Assembly: GCA_022496805.1 (NCBI GenBank)
Contig: CM040085.1
Location: 22,225,811-22,289,810, forward strand
Direction: 5' to 3'
Source of the DNA: Pohlia nutans
Taxonomy: Eukaryota > Streptophyta > Bryopsida > Bryales > Mniaceae
DNA length: 64,000 nucleotides
Shown here: in pieces, positions 42,072 to 54,560 of the stretch
How the letters are laid out: each line of letters opens with the position of its first letter
Numbering within the stretch: position 1 is the stretch's first letter
The notes under the pieces: model-generated
Told to the model about the DNA's origin: nothing
Seen by the model: the letters and a program-made list of their open reading frames with translations, nothing else
The model's database searches: none
Program-made: the position numbers and the translations under genes

Positions 42072-42831
42072 TTGAGGATGTTTGTGAAAAAAACAAAAAA
42101 AAACCATATTATTATACTGGCTATTATATTATTTATTAACTCCGACTTCTATAATACTTGTTGATTTTTGAAGAGTAGAGAATGTTGTTGGTATATAGCA
42201 ACCCTAAACCACAGTCATCGGCCCCATGGTCATAGGTCACAAATTTTACTAAAAATAGTAAATTCTCTAACAAATTATACATTCTTATGATACTTTAGAA
42301 TTTATTACCTTCATTTTCCAAGTCTATGCTCTAGGCTCTCCAAATGTAGGCTCTCCGCTTTTAGGCTCTCTATTCTAGGCTCGCACGCTAGCATCGTTGA
42401 AATTTATGTCTTAAATATAGCCAAAGATAAGAGAAATTCAAAAAGTTAAGAACACGAGTAGGAGATCTATATGGAAAAATATATGAGTTTTCAAAGTTCA
42501 CAACCAACAAATCATTAAATGCTTAAGATGTGAATTTCAGTTCAAAAATATCATTCTTTTAAAGTACTTGGAGGTCACATATAGATTCATATTTACTCAT
42601 ATTTGAGCTTATTTATCTCAAATGAAACGTATTAATGTAGGATCGATGCAATCTTTGGTTTGGAAGTTTTTTGAGGGCCATCAAAATCACTATTTTAAAT
42701 TTAAACTTCAGCTCTAATTAAGTCAAATAGAACCACTTTGCATTGCCCATTGTGCCATCATTTTTGTTTGACTGACCAACATACAAATTCGTCATGCGTA
42801 CAATTTTTTGCCACATATCTAACGGCCAAAA
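42072..42831. other. Stretch without a supported gene
   Basis: 42325-42385 has four copies of a taggctctcc-like 18-20-bp unit. Nothing else noted. Confidence 0.45.
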
Positions 42832-43347
42832 TTACATCAAATAATCATTTGTATTATCAAAATTGCCCCAATCCTCTATCAAATCTTCGGTCACACTTTG
42901 CCAGTCTACATGTGGAATTGTCGAAACTGATGAATTTCACTTACATTCCTCAAGCCAGTCCTTCTCAGACAATGTATCAAAATACTCAAAATTCTTATAT
43001 CCTATACCAATTTCGAGGGCAATTCTATTAGAGGTCCTAAACCATGTCCTAGTTTTTGGGGTCAATTTAGGTGAGGTTTCTAAGGGGTCCTCTTTTAAGT
43101 TCTCACTTGAATAGTAGTCATTGTCATTATCAAAGTGATACTCTCCCAAAAGTGCCCACATTTGTTGTGCGGGCTCCTCAAGGAGATTGTCGTTTTCATC
43201 AACTCAATCTATGACAAGACTAGGTACATCGTGCAAACCAAAAATACCGTACAATTGCACGCTAAAAAATATCAAGCCTTCAGTTAGTTTGTAGAACTTG
43301 CCCTTGACAGTTCTTCCAAAGCGAATGAGACTCTGAGAAATTGGCAT
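42832..43347 (-). pseudogene. Minus-strand ORF broken by two TGA codons, unknown family
   Basis: From ATG at 43347 down to TAA at 42832 a single frame of 172 codons is interrupted only by TGA at 43204-43206 and 42937-42939. The translation is coherent across both stops: SLIRFGRTVKGKFYKLTEGL, then EEPAQQMWALLGEYHFDNDN, then an acidic C-terminus (DWQSVTEDLIEDWGNFD). Upstream coding-like sequence in another frame continues to ~43440. The even spacing of clean coding between stops suggests recent decay or an unusual transposon protein. I do not recognise it. Confidence 0.4.
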
Positions 43348-45689
43348 GCTATCACAAGAGATAAGATAGTTCAATGCAAGACATTCTCACGACTCGACCA
43401 CAACATCCAAGCTCATACAACGGTGAGATGAAACGCTTGTTATGCTTGTTATGAACAGATGTCAACAACATATAAGAGGAAGTTACACTATGCGAACAAT
43501 AAATGTCATAATTGACTTTACTTTTATTATCAAAAGAAGATAAAGACTTTTATCTCGTGTTTTGATACTTTATCGTCTGATACAATGTCCTTCGTTGATT
43601 CCTAATAACGATGTTTGAACATCCTACATTTACGATTGGATTTTCTGATCCGTTCAAATTGACAATTTAATTGGAGGTGTTCGGAGCTTTTATACTGCTT
43701 ATTTCTTAGTCGATGAGCTATTGTTTGTCTCTCAATGTGCCTAAAGTTCTTGCAATGCCTTATTGACCACCGTGGAGAAGAACCCGACGTTGCCCTTTGT
43801 TGCATTTCTTATGCCACCCTAGTCCCTACACCATGATGCACTGATACAAGTACCGCAAATTTTTGGTTGTCGGTCTCACTGACACCCTCATTCCCTTCGT
43901 ATGCGGCGCTGCAAACAAATGTCTTCATCGTGGAACTCTTCTAGCATCTCTTTAATCATGACGTTTTCCCCAAATTCTCTTGTCCAAGTTGTTACTCCAC
44001 TTTCGCTTGTGAAATCGCACTACAATTTCCAAAGTTGATCGCGAATTTCTTTTAACCAAAATAGAGACAGTCACAAATAATTGGATTCCTAGACATAACA
44101 ACTTTTTATGACAAAACAACATCCTCCCAGTAGAACGACACCCTTCCTAGACAAATCAACATTCAATTTCTACAATCGCTCAATTCTGTCGCAAACACCT
44201 CAATTTCTCACGACCCAATTTCTGGCACCTAATTTCTAGAATCCACTTTGCAGTCGTCCAATCCAACAAAAATTTATGCCTCATGAATCCAGCACGTTGT
44301 CAATCCCTACAAAATCCTACACCGCTATACAACGTTCCACCAAATCAAAATTCTGCAAATCAGAAATTTGTGCAATTGATAGAAATCAATCACTATCGCC
44401 CCTACAATCGACTATCCGCCAACGCCAATTCTATTCGGTCAATTTCAAGACTATCAACACTCTCTCTTCGACGTCGATTTGACACTATCACCCTCACTCA
44501 ACGTTAATTTCGACATAAACAAAAGCAACGACTCTCAATTTCGACTCAGTAGCAACAACTTTGGTTTTTCAGTATTAACGTCTCTCAACATCAGAATGCA
44601 AAGCACTCTCAATTTCAACAAAAAATTTGCACACTGTTTCTAAAACCAAGCACAACGTCTCTCAATTTTTGCATAATGTCTCTCACACTCACAAGTCCTA
44701 TGCCAACAAAATGGAAATCGTTCAAACCATGAATCAAAATTAGTCAAAATCGGAATTCGAGTTGCAAGTACTCCCCTATCGGAATCTCATGTGATGACAT
44801 TCTTTACGCATGGGCAATCAACTACGACAACGGCCTAAACCTGCAGGCAGATTTCTTGACAACGAAAGAGCCTGACGACGCTAAGAGAAGGATAATAATA
44901 AAAAAAACGCTTTTTAAAAAAAATTCCCGGTTGTTCCTTGGGGACTTTGTGTGGCTACTTTTGCAGCCAGTCGAGTGAGCAACAGACTCTCCATGCCTCA
45001 AGAAATCTCAGAAACATTGAATGTTCCGTCAAATGATGATTGAAAAGCACCTCCAGATCCGTAATTGAAAAAGAAAGGGTCAGTTCATCGCCCTCATTGC
45101 CTTCGATTCAGCATGTGTCCCCAAATTTCTGGCTTTTTCGGTCCAAGGAGTCCTATAGGAGCCTTATAGTCCTTTAGACGTTAATTCTAATGGAGCCGAC
45201 ATTTTGTGTAAAAACCTAATATGTGAACCATGTAAGAACCCCATGAATCAACTTTAAAATTGTGTCAAAAAGTGTGACATCAAATGTTATGTATTTTCTT
45301 TTGAAAATTTATTTGGATATTTCTTCATCATGGCTTTTGACCAAGAGTCGTAACTAAGAGAATTAAACGTCTTGACTCGATTACAATGTTCATTCTATTT
45401 GATGTTGCTTCTCAGATAATGATGCTCCTAAATTGGTGAAACCGATGTAAATTATAAGATTAGAGGGGATCACGACTTTTGAAAGAAGTGTAACAATTGC
45501 TAGCCCACTATCGCAACACATCATTTCAAATAAGAGAAGATTTGTTTATTTATTTATTTGCCAACGGAATCCTTTCTTATTTTTTATTATTCAAGTTGTG
45601 TTTGTATAAAATTAGCGAAGGCCTCAAACATGTATGTTACTATTTCTCTAATATCATGTTTTTATTTTTTATTCCCTTTTTTAACTTCA
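43348..45689. other. Stretch without a supported gene
   Basis: 43602-43805 (minus) and 44276-44507 (plus, two overlapping frames) are short ORFs without domain features. 44160-44700 is C/A-rich with many tctc/ caat runs. No RNA gene seen. Confidence 0.35.
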
Positions 45690-46830
45690 AAAGGACCAAA
45701 GTGTTTTTCCTCCAAAAACACTCCAATGCTGCCATTTTTACTCCCCCATGCAAAAAATCCAAAAAATTGTTATTTTTTACCTTCTAACTATAAGATCTTG
45801 TCCTAGACTATTTGAAAAACTTACACAACAAATTTTGTTGATTTTGACCACACGGATTGCAAGTTAATTGCGTTTGATGGAAAAAAACACCCCAAAAAAA
45901 CACATGCCCGAAAATGTCAGATGCGTTTGACCATGGCTACATCAAAAAAACCTCACTACCGAAACCTATTGCACTTCATTTTCACATTCTATATGATGTT
46001 ACTTAGTTGTGTACCAATTTTCGTTGCGTTTGGAGATGTTTAGGATGTTGAAGAACACCTTGCACTTGTTGGGGGTTTAAAAGTTCAGAAAAGACTATAT
46101 GTTTTTGGAATTGCAATATTTTCGACTTTCTTTATTTAAAATACGAATCCGTGCGGTGAAACACAAGTACATTCCACCCTCTATAGAATGGCGAAAAAAA
46201 AATTGAAAAAAAAAAAATCTCCAAGTTTTAGAAGACATGTAGCACATTTTCTAAGAATGTTGGGGGTTAGGGGGGAAATAAAGGGTGGAGGAAGGGAATT
46301 GAAGTGCCAACCCATTCCAATGTTCATGACCCCACTAACTCTCAAGGTGTACTGCCATGTGGCAGTCCCTCATTGGACGATTTTTATTTTTTATTTTTAA
46401 AAATGGTTTTAATTTTCAAATTTTTAAATAATATTTTTAATTTATAAATTTAAACTTTTAGTTTAAAATAATATTTTTAATTTATAAAAATTAAAATTTT
46501 TAATTTTTTAATGAGTTTGGAAAATGGGGTGGTCTTTTTGCCCCCTACAGTCCACCTCATTTTCCACACGCCGCCCATCTTGTTCCCCCCCCTTAAAATT
46601 CAACTATTTCTCTACTGCCCCGCTGCCCTTTCTCCCAAAAAAAACACATTTCCCCTCATAACTTTCACATACGGTGTCAGAATTCAAAAAAAAAAAAAAT
46701 CCCCATTTTCGTAGCACATTGGAGAATTTGCTATTAAATTTCCTTCAAAATTCGATTAAAAATGTGTTCACTGGAACCTACCCAATTCTCTAAATGTCCT
46801 AGTTAGGACACTTGGTCCTTTAGGGGTTAA
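45690..46830. mobile_element. Longer group E copy with a TTAA right end
   Basis: 45770-45880 matches the interior of the 9696-10264 element in the same orientation. The right ~50 bp, ending GGTCCTTTAGGGG TTAA at 46827-46830, match the left terminus of that element in inverse orientation (aatgtcctagttaggacact). The left end is not defined, so 45690 is a guess. The ~650-bp middle differs and is AT-rich. Confidence 0.55.
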
Positions 46831-47091
46831 GTTATTAGGTCTAGTGTTTTTGATTCCTACATAATATTTTATAACGATAGGGTTCCAAACCTCCTATTGT
46901 TTAAATTGAATTTTATACATACAATAAATTTTCTTGGAACTATGGTGAGAGAAGAAATTTGGCATTTTATGAGGAAATTTAGTAAGAATCAAACAAGAAA
47001 AACTTACAATGTGAAGAAAAGAACATCCAAGAGTATCCAGGAGCATTGGAGAAAACCTTGGAAATTTTAGCACAAATTGGAAGTTTGGGGT

Positions 47092-47635
47092 TTAGCCCTT
47101 TAACGTCCAGATCTACCACCAATTTCAAAGATGTGTTATAAAATGTTTGATGAATCACAAATTTGGAGTTGATATATAAAGATAAGTTGTAAATCTCAAT
47201 GTGTAGATTACATATGTACGATTGGATTTGTCATAGTTTTTACTAAATAGTTTTAAATTAATTTTGCAAGGTTTTTTCTTCTTCAAAGTCACTTAAAAAT
47301 CCCAAATTAACAATTTTTCTTATTAAAAGCATTTATAACAAATTTGGAATAATATGCACTATGAAGATGGTATAATTTCATTATTTTATTCTACTTAATT
47401 TTGTTAAGGTCTCATCTTTGAACTAAGAATGAAAATTGACATAAACCGATTTTTTCAATAAAAAAATAAATCAAGAATATCTTATTTTGAACATCCATAA
47501 AGAACAGATGGTAGTCAATTAGCACAAGAACCAAGGAAAATTTTGATGAATGAAAAACTATATGGGATGTACTAAAGAGAAAGCTTACAATCTGTTCATC
47601 GTCCATTATATGGACACATGCGTGTTAAGGGTTAA
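47092..47635 (-). mobile_element. TTAA-type MITE, group C
   Basis: Termini are CCCTTTAACGTCC on the left (flank TTTAG) and cgtgttaaGGG/TTAA on the right. The interior is homologous, in reverse orientation, to 61456-62003 (for example tgcactatgaagatggtata and ctttgaactaagaatgaaa). No coding capacity. Confidence 0.75.
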
Positions 47636-47688
47636 TAATGTAATGAGTTGTTATGACAAACAAGGGGAAAAAACACAACAAATTAAGA

Positions 47689-48264
47689 TTAACCCCTAAC
47701 CGCTCAACCATGCATATTTTGCATGATGTACGGATTTGAACTCCGATTTCTCATCCATCATGCACTTTTTGCAGTGTGGATTTTTTACTGAAACTTTTAT
47801 GGGAAGTTAGCTTGGTGCATGTGTGATCCGATTAAAAAGGGGATGATTTAAAAAAAAATTATGCCTCATTTCATGTTGTAGTGTTCCACCCAAAATTTCG
47901 AAGATTTTAGTCTAAAAGTGCTCTTGAAAAAGTCAACTACTAAAATTAAGCAACCAAAAAATCTCCAAAAATCACTACACTTAGAGTATTACATTTCAAT
48001 CCATCCCAAAAAATTTCATTATTAGATTGTCAATATCTTTTTCATAATCATATTACAAAAGAGCTCTAAATTTTAAGTTTGAAAATTTATACACAAATAT
48101 TAGTGATAGCAATTGCAAATCTAACCATATGGATAGAATCTAAAATTCATAATGTACAACTTTTATTCATTCATCAAGTTGAAAATATCCCTCTTAGTTG
48201 CATTTTATAATGCATCTTTGGAAAACTGCCAAATCTGAAAAGGGTGAGAACGTTTAGGGGTTAA
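47689..48264 (+). mobile_element. TTAA-flanked MITE, group A (576 bp)
   Basis: TTAA at both ends (47689-47692 and 48261-48264), left terminus CCCCTAACCGCTCAACC and right terminus GAACGTTTAGGGG. It is nearly identical over its whole length to 55645-56219, which points to recent amplification. It inserted just upstream of the AP-1 mu gene. Confidence 0.88.
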
Positions 48265-48304
48265 GTGGTTTTTGCTTCTTCCTGTAACTGTACCTATTTT
48301 AGTG

Positions 48305-49778
48305 TGAACCACACGAAATAGAATGACCAGTGAGGAGGGAGCAGAGAGAGCGCAGCCAGGTCAAGCAAGGAAGCGAAGAGACAGAGCACTGTCAAACGCC
48401 CTGTGGACTGGCTGGCTATGGCGCATGGCGTCCTCCACGCCTCTGTCCCAATGTATGCTTATTGTACTTCCCCTCGCAATATCTGCCCGCATAGCTTCTC
48501 CCATTCCGCGTTCTCCACAGCTTTTTTTCGAGCTCTTTTTGGACCATTGTGGACCTAGATCCATGTTTCTCAGCTCAGGGTGCTCGCTTGTTTAGTCAGG
48601 GCCGAAGGAATTCATTTTGTTGGCGTGTGTTGTGTGTGCGTGCATCCTGATCGATGCTGTGGAGCTCGTGCATCCCAATGATCTCGATCCCTTAGGGTTG
48701 GATTTAGGGTTTAGGGTTGCATTCTTGAGTGATGTTTTGTCGCCGTGGTGAGGTTTGATTTATTGCCCTGTTAATTTTTAATTTTCAGACCAGCAGCACG
48801 TGTTGGAGCTTACTCAACTCGCGGGCCTTGATATTCGAGAGGACGCCTTTCTCATTGTGAGCTGAACCTTGATTCTCTACTAGATCTATGGCTTTTCGAT
48901 CATGTCGAATGGTATCATCTACAGTAGGAATTCTTGATAGTACCCGAATTTCACTGAATTTTACTAATTCTAGACTAGGCCATTTTGTTAAATCATTTGA
49001 TTCGTGGTCAAAATTATTTATTTATTTAGGTCAAAAATCACTTCACTGGTCATCGAAGAGTCGATTTTTAAAAATTTCTGATCTGTTTTGAATGTTTAAA
49101 GTAAGATTACAGGTCGTTTTCATGCTTCCAAACATTTGTCTATCATTCTAACCCGACGGCTGCCTAATATTTGACCTATATTATTTCTAGAGAAAGATTT
49201 GGTTTAGAATTATATAAATTTGAGTTATAATAATCACCAAAGTCAGGGGTTGATTTCGCACTGTAGCAATTTGAAGCAGCCGATTTGCACATTTGTTCGC
49301 TGATTTAACCCCTAAGCGTCCACAGTGATCAGAATGGTCACTATGTTTTTTTTAACAGTTTTTCATTTAGACTTCCTCTTGTTCGAATTTATTTGTTCTT
49401 TACCAACACATGCAATGATCTTCACTAGTTCTAGGGATATAAAATTTGGTCCCATCTGAATTACGGAGTATATTTTTCTCAATATGATTAATTGCATTTG
49501 TCATTTTAAAACTGTGAATCCTTGGTCCTTTAAGAGTTAAAGGCAGGTGTTGAGAGTTGGCTGAAAACCTAGATGTGGCTGGGTGCAGTTGTGGGAGTTG
49601 ATGCAGAGTGACGTGGCGCCCATGCTGGTATTGCAGCTTCTCAAGTCTTTAGCAGGTGTTGGACCTGAGGCAGTCTCACCAACTGGATCACCTCTTTCTG
49701 GGCCTGCCGAAACTGGAGCGTGAAATTTTCAATTGATAGTTTAGAGGGAATCTCCTCGTACATGAACAACTTTGCAAG
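48305..49778 (+). promoter_or_regulatory. Probable promoter and spliced 5' leader of the AP-1 mu gene
   Basis: 48305-48700 is GC-rich relative to its surroundings and has no coding pattern of its own. A likely non-coding exon at 48789-48856 is bounded by TTTTCAG before and GTGAGC after. A later segment near 49600-49778 would carry the last leader exon up to ATG 49779. A MITE lies in the presumed leader intron at 49305-49540. The exact start site is not determined. Confidence 0.5.
49305..49540. mobile_element. Short TTAA-type MITE in the AP-1 mu leader
   Basis: It starts TTAACCCCTAAGCGTCCAC and ends GGTCCTTTAAGAG TTAA (49537-49540), 236 bp. The ends follow the same consensus as the other groups; the interior differs. 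Confidence 0.65.
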
Positions 49779-52700
49779 ATGTCAGGAGCAGCGTCTGCCA
49801 TTTTTTTACTGGACATGAAGGGCCGGGTGCTTATATGGAGAGATTACCGGGGCGATGTTACTGCTCCTCAGGCTGAGCGTGCTTTTGCAACGCTAATGGA
49901 AGGGGAGGTATGGTCTCTCTAGTATCACCCAAATATTTTCTGTCATCTAGTAGGACGATTGAACAAGTGCAGTGAATTTAAATACATGTTCAGAAATCGT
50001 ATTTTGATTTTTCAAGCAGGAACTTTGAATTCGCTCTATATACATAAATCATTCCTGTCAATTAAATCTCAGTTTCTTGCTTATTTGTTAACCAGAAAAT
50101 GCCTCAGTGCTTTAAGCGTCCACTGTGTATTTTCTGTAGTGTAAGAAAATTGGACCCCTTGCTGCAAATCATCTGCTTGTGTGAAAATGACTTCAGTTTG
50201 ACACGATTGACACTGTTGATCTTGTAGTATAGAACAAGAGCTTTAAAATGATGTATTGCAATCAGAAAACCGAGGTAAAATGAGAAAATGCCACCGTTGC
50301 AAAATTCAATGATGCAGATGGCCATATTGGGCGTTTTAGACGCTTAGGGGTTAAGGGCATCTTAGTTTGCATATTGAAGTGCGTTTCGTTTGCAGGGTGA
50401 TCCAGCCTCTCACGAGCCGATTTTGCTGGAGAATGGAGTTACTTACCTTTTCATCCAGCACAACAACGTCTATGTCATGACTGCTTCTAGGCAGAATTGC
50501 AATGCAGCTAGTCTCCTTCTCTTCCTTCATCGTATTGTTGATGTAAGCATTTTCATTCCTTCCAGATGTTGATTAATACCCAAATAGAAGGCAATATTTT
50601 AGCTTATCAGCTCATGTGGTCGGATGCAATTTTTACAGAACTGGAACGTGTACTTGCAGGTTTTCAAGCATTACTTTGAGGAGCTGGAAGAGGAGTCTCT
50701 GCGTGACAATTTTGTTGTTGTTGTGAGTACCATGGATTTTGAGCATGATGCTGTTACAGGCCCAGATCCCTGTCTTGTCTGTAAGAGTGGTGATTCTCCG
50801 TGTGTAGTGCTTGTTAGTGGAGGTTCTTTCTGGTCTAATATGCTATTGCTGGACTTTGCAGTATGAACTTCTTGACGAGATGATGGATTTTGGATACCCC
50901 CAATACACAGAAGCTAAAATTCTTAGCGAGTTTATCAAAACTGACGCATACAGAATGGAGGTTACACAGAGGCCTCCCATGGCAGTAACAAATGCTGTAT
51001 CCTGGAGAATGGAAGGCATCAAGTATAAAAAGAACGAGGCAAGCATCTACCGTATCAGACTATATGTCAAAGTTTGGGGAAGGTTAATGTTGGTTCTATT
51101 GTGCTGGCTATGGCAGTCATTGAAACCCAATAGGCTGTCATACGGTGCTAATTATATCAAGGTTTGCAAACCTTATTATTTATGACGTATCAATTATTAA
51201 CTTCTTTTTCTGGAACTTGGGCAGGTCTTCCTTGATGTAGTAGAAAGTGTGAACATTCTGGTCAACAGTAATGGTCAGTTGGTGCGTTCAGATGTCGTTG
51301 GTGCCTTGAAGATGCGCACATACTTGACGTTTGTATCTCTTTCCTAAATTTGGACATCATTTTTCTCCTTTTTCTCCTTCACCTCGTCATTTACAAGGCT
51401 GTGATTATTTGGCCATAAAATTGGAAATAGCCATTTCCTCCCATAGAACTTGATTCGAATTCTTGCTCTGCTGTTTGTCTGACAAAAGCGCTGTTATATA
51501 TGCAGTGGTATGCCAGAATGCAAGCTTGGTCTCAATGACCGTGTTTTGTTGGAAGCTCGAGGTCAAGCTACGAAGGGGAAGGCAATCGATCTTGACGACA
51601 TTAAGTTTCACCAGTAAGTCTTGATCTTTTGGAATACACTCATGAATATTCTGGTGTCTTTCACTGCTTCAGTCTACATATTTTGTGGACTTGGCAATTG
51701 AGTTTGTTTCTCAAGGTGCATCAGAAACGTCAAGAAAGTCTCTCAACCCTTATGTGTTTTTTTGCTTATTGTATTATTTTGAAGACACAATAGGTGCAAA
51801 GGATTGACGCTGGTACCAGAAATTATTATAACAACCCTGAGCTGGATTTGTACCACCAGGCTAACTTTTCGTTTTATGTGAAGGTGTGTCCGACTGGCCC
51901 GTTTTGAAAATGATCGGACTATATCCTTCATCCCTCCTGATGGTGCTTTTGATTTAATGACGTACCGCCTCAGTACACAGGTATTGCAATGTTGAGTATT
52001 ATTCACGTTCTGGTTGTGATCAGATTGTGTGACTTGATTATACCTTTGTCAGTTGTAATTATTTCTCATTCAAGTCAAGTACTGATTGTTATGCTAGCTG
52101 CAGGTGAGACCCCTAATTTGGGTGGAGGCTCAAGTAGAGCGGCATTCAAGAAGTCGTGTAGAGTTCATGATCAAAGCACGGAGCCAATTCAAGGAACGAA
52201 GGTATACGATACCATGCTGTAGTTGGCTTCTGAAGCATATGTCATCAACTCTTTGAACAGGATGTTGTGTACTCTATGCTTTGTTGCCAATTCATTTTAT
52301 TTCTAGCACAGGATTTTGTAAAGTCCAAAAAATTGATGTGATTTGTTTCCGGATGGCAGTACGGCTTCCAATGTAGAGATTGAGCTGCCTGTGCCAGCTG
52401 ATGCTTCAACCCCTGCTGTCCGAACATCCATGGGCACAGCTGTTTATGCTCCAGAGAAGGAGGCTCTCATTTGGAAAATCAAGTCTTTTCCAGGTGGAAA
52501 GGTACCATATCTGACTGATATTATATGTTTGGTTTTCATGGATGAAGAGGATCATAACATTCATGTTTTGTGAGTGTTAGAAATGCCTCTTTTCATCAGA
52601 GCTGTTAAATGGTAGGACTCAAATTTAGTAGATGATTTGCTTATAGTGTTGGAGACCACATATTTCAGCTCTCTATCAATGTGCAAAGAGCTCATCTTAC

Positions 52701-53131
52701 CTGCTGGAACTTCACAGGAATACATGATGCGAGCAAAGTTTGGGCTACCAAGCATTGAAGCTGAAGAAACTGTAGTTGAGAAGCGACCACCCATTCGAGT
52801 CAAGTTTGAGATTCCTTATTTCACTGTTTCTGGCATCCAGGTAACTTATTTCTTCGCCAGTTGTTTTTGGACTCAAAATTCCATAACTGTAGGTAGCGTT
52901 GTAAATCGTCTTCAGGGCGTTGGTCCTTTCAGACTGTGGACCAAAAACTTTGATGGTGACAATAGCAGTCAACTTAGCTGGTTTGGCCTGGTCTAGTTGC
53001 TGGTTTAAAGTTGCCGTGTCTGCGATGTTGTGCAGGTGCGGTACCTGAAGATCATTGAGAAGAGTGGTTATCAGGCCTTGCCATGGGTGCGGTACATAAC
53101 CACAGCAGGCGAATACGAGTTGCGTATTTAG
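49779..53131 (+). CDS. AP1M: AP-1 clathrin adaptor complex medium (mu) subunit
   Basis: Eleven coding exons: 49779-49907, 50396-50542, 50660-50722, 50862-51038, 51225-51328, 51506-51613, 51884-51980, 52104-52201, 52360-52501, 52718-52840, 53036-53131. Joined they give 427 residues with no stop, the family's usual length. All introns are GT-AG except the fourth, which is GC-AG. The protein is the cargo-binding mu chain of AP-1, working with gamma, beta and sigma chains at the trans-Golgi network/early endosome. Residues ~1-140 form the longin domain (SAIFLLDMKGRVLIWRDYRG) and ~165-427 the mu homology domain (VTQRPPMAVTNAVSWR to the C-terminal GEYELRI). The tyrosine-signal pocket residues F174, D176, W413 and R415 are present. 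Sequence blocks such as VFKHYFEELEEESLRDNFVV are characteristic of plant AP1M. A MITE sits in intron 1. This is the one confident host housekeeping gene of the window. Confidence 0.97.
50107..50354. mobile_element. TTAA-type MITE inside intron 1 of the AP-1 mu gene
   Basis: The right end reads GACGCTTAGGGG TTAA (50351-50354) and the left end tttaagcgtccactg, an imperfect inverse. It ends 41 bases before exon 2, close to where the branch point and pyrimidine tract must lie. Confidence 0.6.
51039..51044 (+). other. Non-canonical GC splice donor of AP-1 mu intron 4
   Basis: Exon 4 ends ...AAGAACGAG and the intron starts GCAAGC, matching the known GC-AG donor context AG/GCAAG. No nearby GT gives the conserved protein junction (KKNE then VFLDV). 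Confidence 0.85.
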
Positions 53132-53995
53132 GTGTATAATCCACTGTTACGTTGCATTCTTTTCTTCTGATGCTCTCGGAGGCACCAATATCCGATTTCT
53201 GCTTAGTCTTTTGGGGATTATGGCAAGCCTCCTCAAGAGGTCAGGATGTTTGTGCTTTTGAATGAAGAATATTCTTGTCCTTGCCACGTTTTGCAGAATT
53301 CTCACCAAATATTCTGCCAGCTGATAAGCCTTCTAAATTGGTACACCATCTCATATTTTTTTATTGTCTACTCCCTAGTTTTTACCAAGCTCTTCTCAAA
53401 TCTTTTTCATCACAAGTTTTCTCTGCCAGCTTGTTATGCATTGATTTTTAATTTTTTGGTTGGAAGTTACCAAATCTGGAATCTAGGAATAGGAGGCCAA
53501 AACTACTCTCCCTCAATTCATTCACAGTTTTGTATCCGTCGTAGAGGTCATATTAAAAGAGGTTTGAGAGCACTAAAATCATTCTTACATCTGAAATGTG
53601 GAACAAGTTTTGTTGCCAGGTCTACTGAAGACATCCCTTCTAAATCTGGTTGGAGAGAAGCTAACTTATTATACAAAGAAGTGCAGTTTCTGCAGTGTTA
53701 CTGCATCACACGGAAAACGTGGAGATTGCAGTATCCAAGGTTGCCTGGAGAAACCCAAAATGTTTGTCAATGATTGCAAAATAAATATCTGCAGGGAGCA
53801 GTTATGATTGGTAGAGGCATTAAAATAATGCCTCATTTCACCAAAACCGACCGACATTCTGAAATAAGGAATCTCGAGTGCATGGGGGTTGGTGACTTGC
53901 ACGGTTGCACTCATAACAAGAAGAGCAACTCCTCACCCAAGTGGCCATACGATACCAGTCTCTGTATTCGGTTTGTCTTTTTATGTGCACATGAT
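53132..53995. other. 3' flank of the AP-1 mu gene
   Basis: Contains the presumed 3' UTR. An AATAAA occurs at ~53780, which seems distant. A plus-strand open frame at 53246-53773 shows no domain and is probably chance or a repeat remnant. Confidence 0.4.
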
Positions 53996-54545
53996 TCTTA
54001 GAGCATCCGCACCCTTCTCCCTTGACCACTATCACCATATTCAAAATTTGGTGTCACAAGCTATCGTCTCCACTCCATTGAACCGTTAGAGCATGTGCAC
54101 CCTATGCCTATATCCGCCCTTGACTCTGGAAATTGGATGTAATATCTTTGTATTTAATGCTGTTTTTGCAGTGTAGGTGAGAGAGCCACATTTTTTCGGC
54201 CCAATTTAGTGTTGTTTCTACAGTCCCTCTATAGCTAATTCAAGGAATGGTTCGGTATCCTATATTGATGGACAATAATATTATCCATGAATAGTGATTG
54301 TGATTGGTTCATGCACTTTATAGAGGGTGATTATAGCGGTTCAAGGGTGTGGAGAGGATAGTTTCTGACAACAAATGTTGGATGTGATTGTTTTGCAATT
54401 TTTGGAATTCAAAAGAAAAGGGTGCACATGCTCTTATGTGTCTCTGTATAGTCCGTGAACCAACCACAATTACTATATATGGGTAATCATTATTGTCCAT
54501 CAATCAAGGATATCAAGCCCTTCCTTAAATTAGCTATAGAAGGAC
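53996..54545. repeat. Composite foldback of inverted repeats
   Basis: Two blocks each occur in both orientations. Block Y at ~54215-54325 is inverted at ~54441-54545 (shared tgatggacaataat and tatagctaatt). Block X at ~54000-54090 is inverted at ~54326-54437 (shared gagcat..gcaccctt). The 54087-54437 pair ends AGAGCATGTGCACCC and its inverse. This looks like nested or partly duplicated hAT/foldback-type MITEs. No target duplication was resolved. Confidence 0.65.
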
Positions 54546-54560
54546 GTATGTAGATATTAC

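Noticed and set aside
48323..48595. ORFs on both strands before AP-1 mu
   Set aside because: GC-rich 5' UTR/promoter composition; no domain, and the position fits the spliced leader of the AP-1 mu gene.
50811..51185. 124-codon ORF as a separate gene
   Set aside because: It is exon 4 of AP-1 mu read through into the GC-AG intron.
53246..53773. 175-codon plus-strand ORF as a gene
   Set aside because: No recognisable domain, low-complexity start, and located in the 3' flank of AP-1 mu; not supported.
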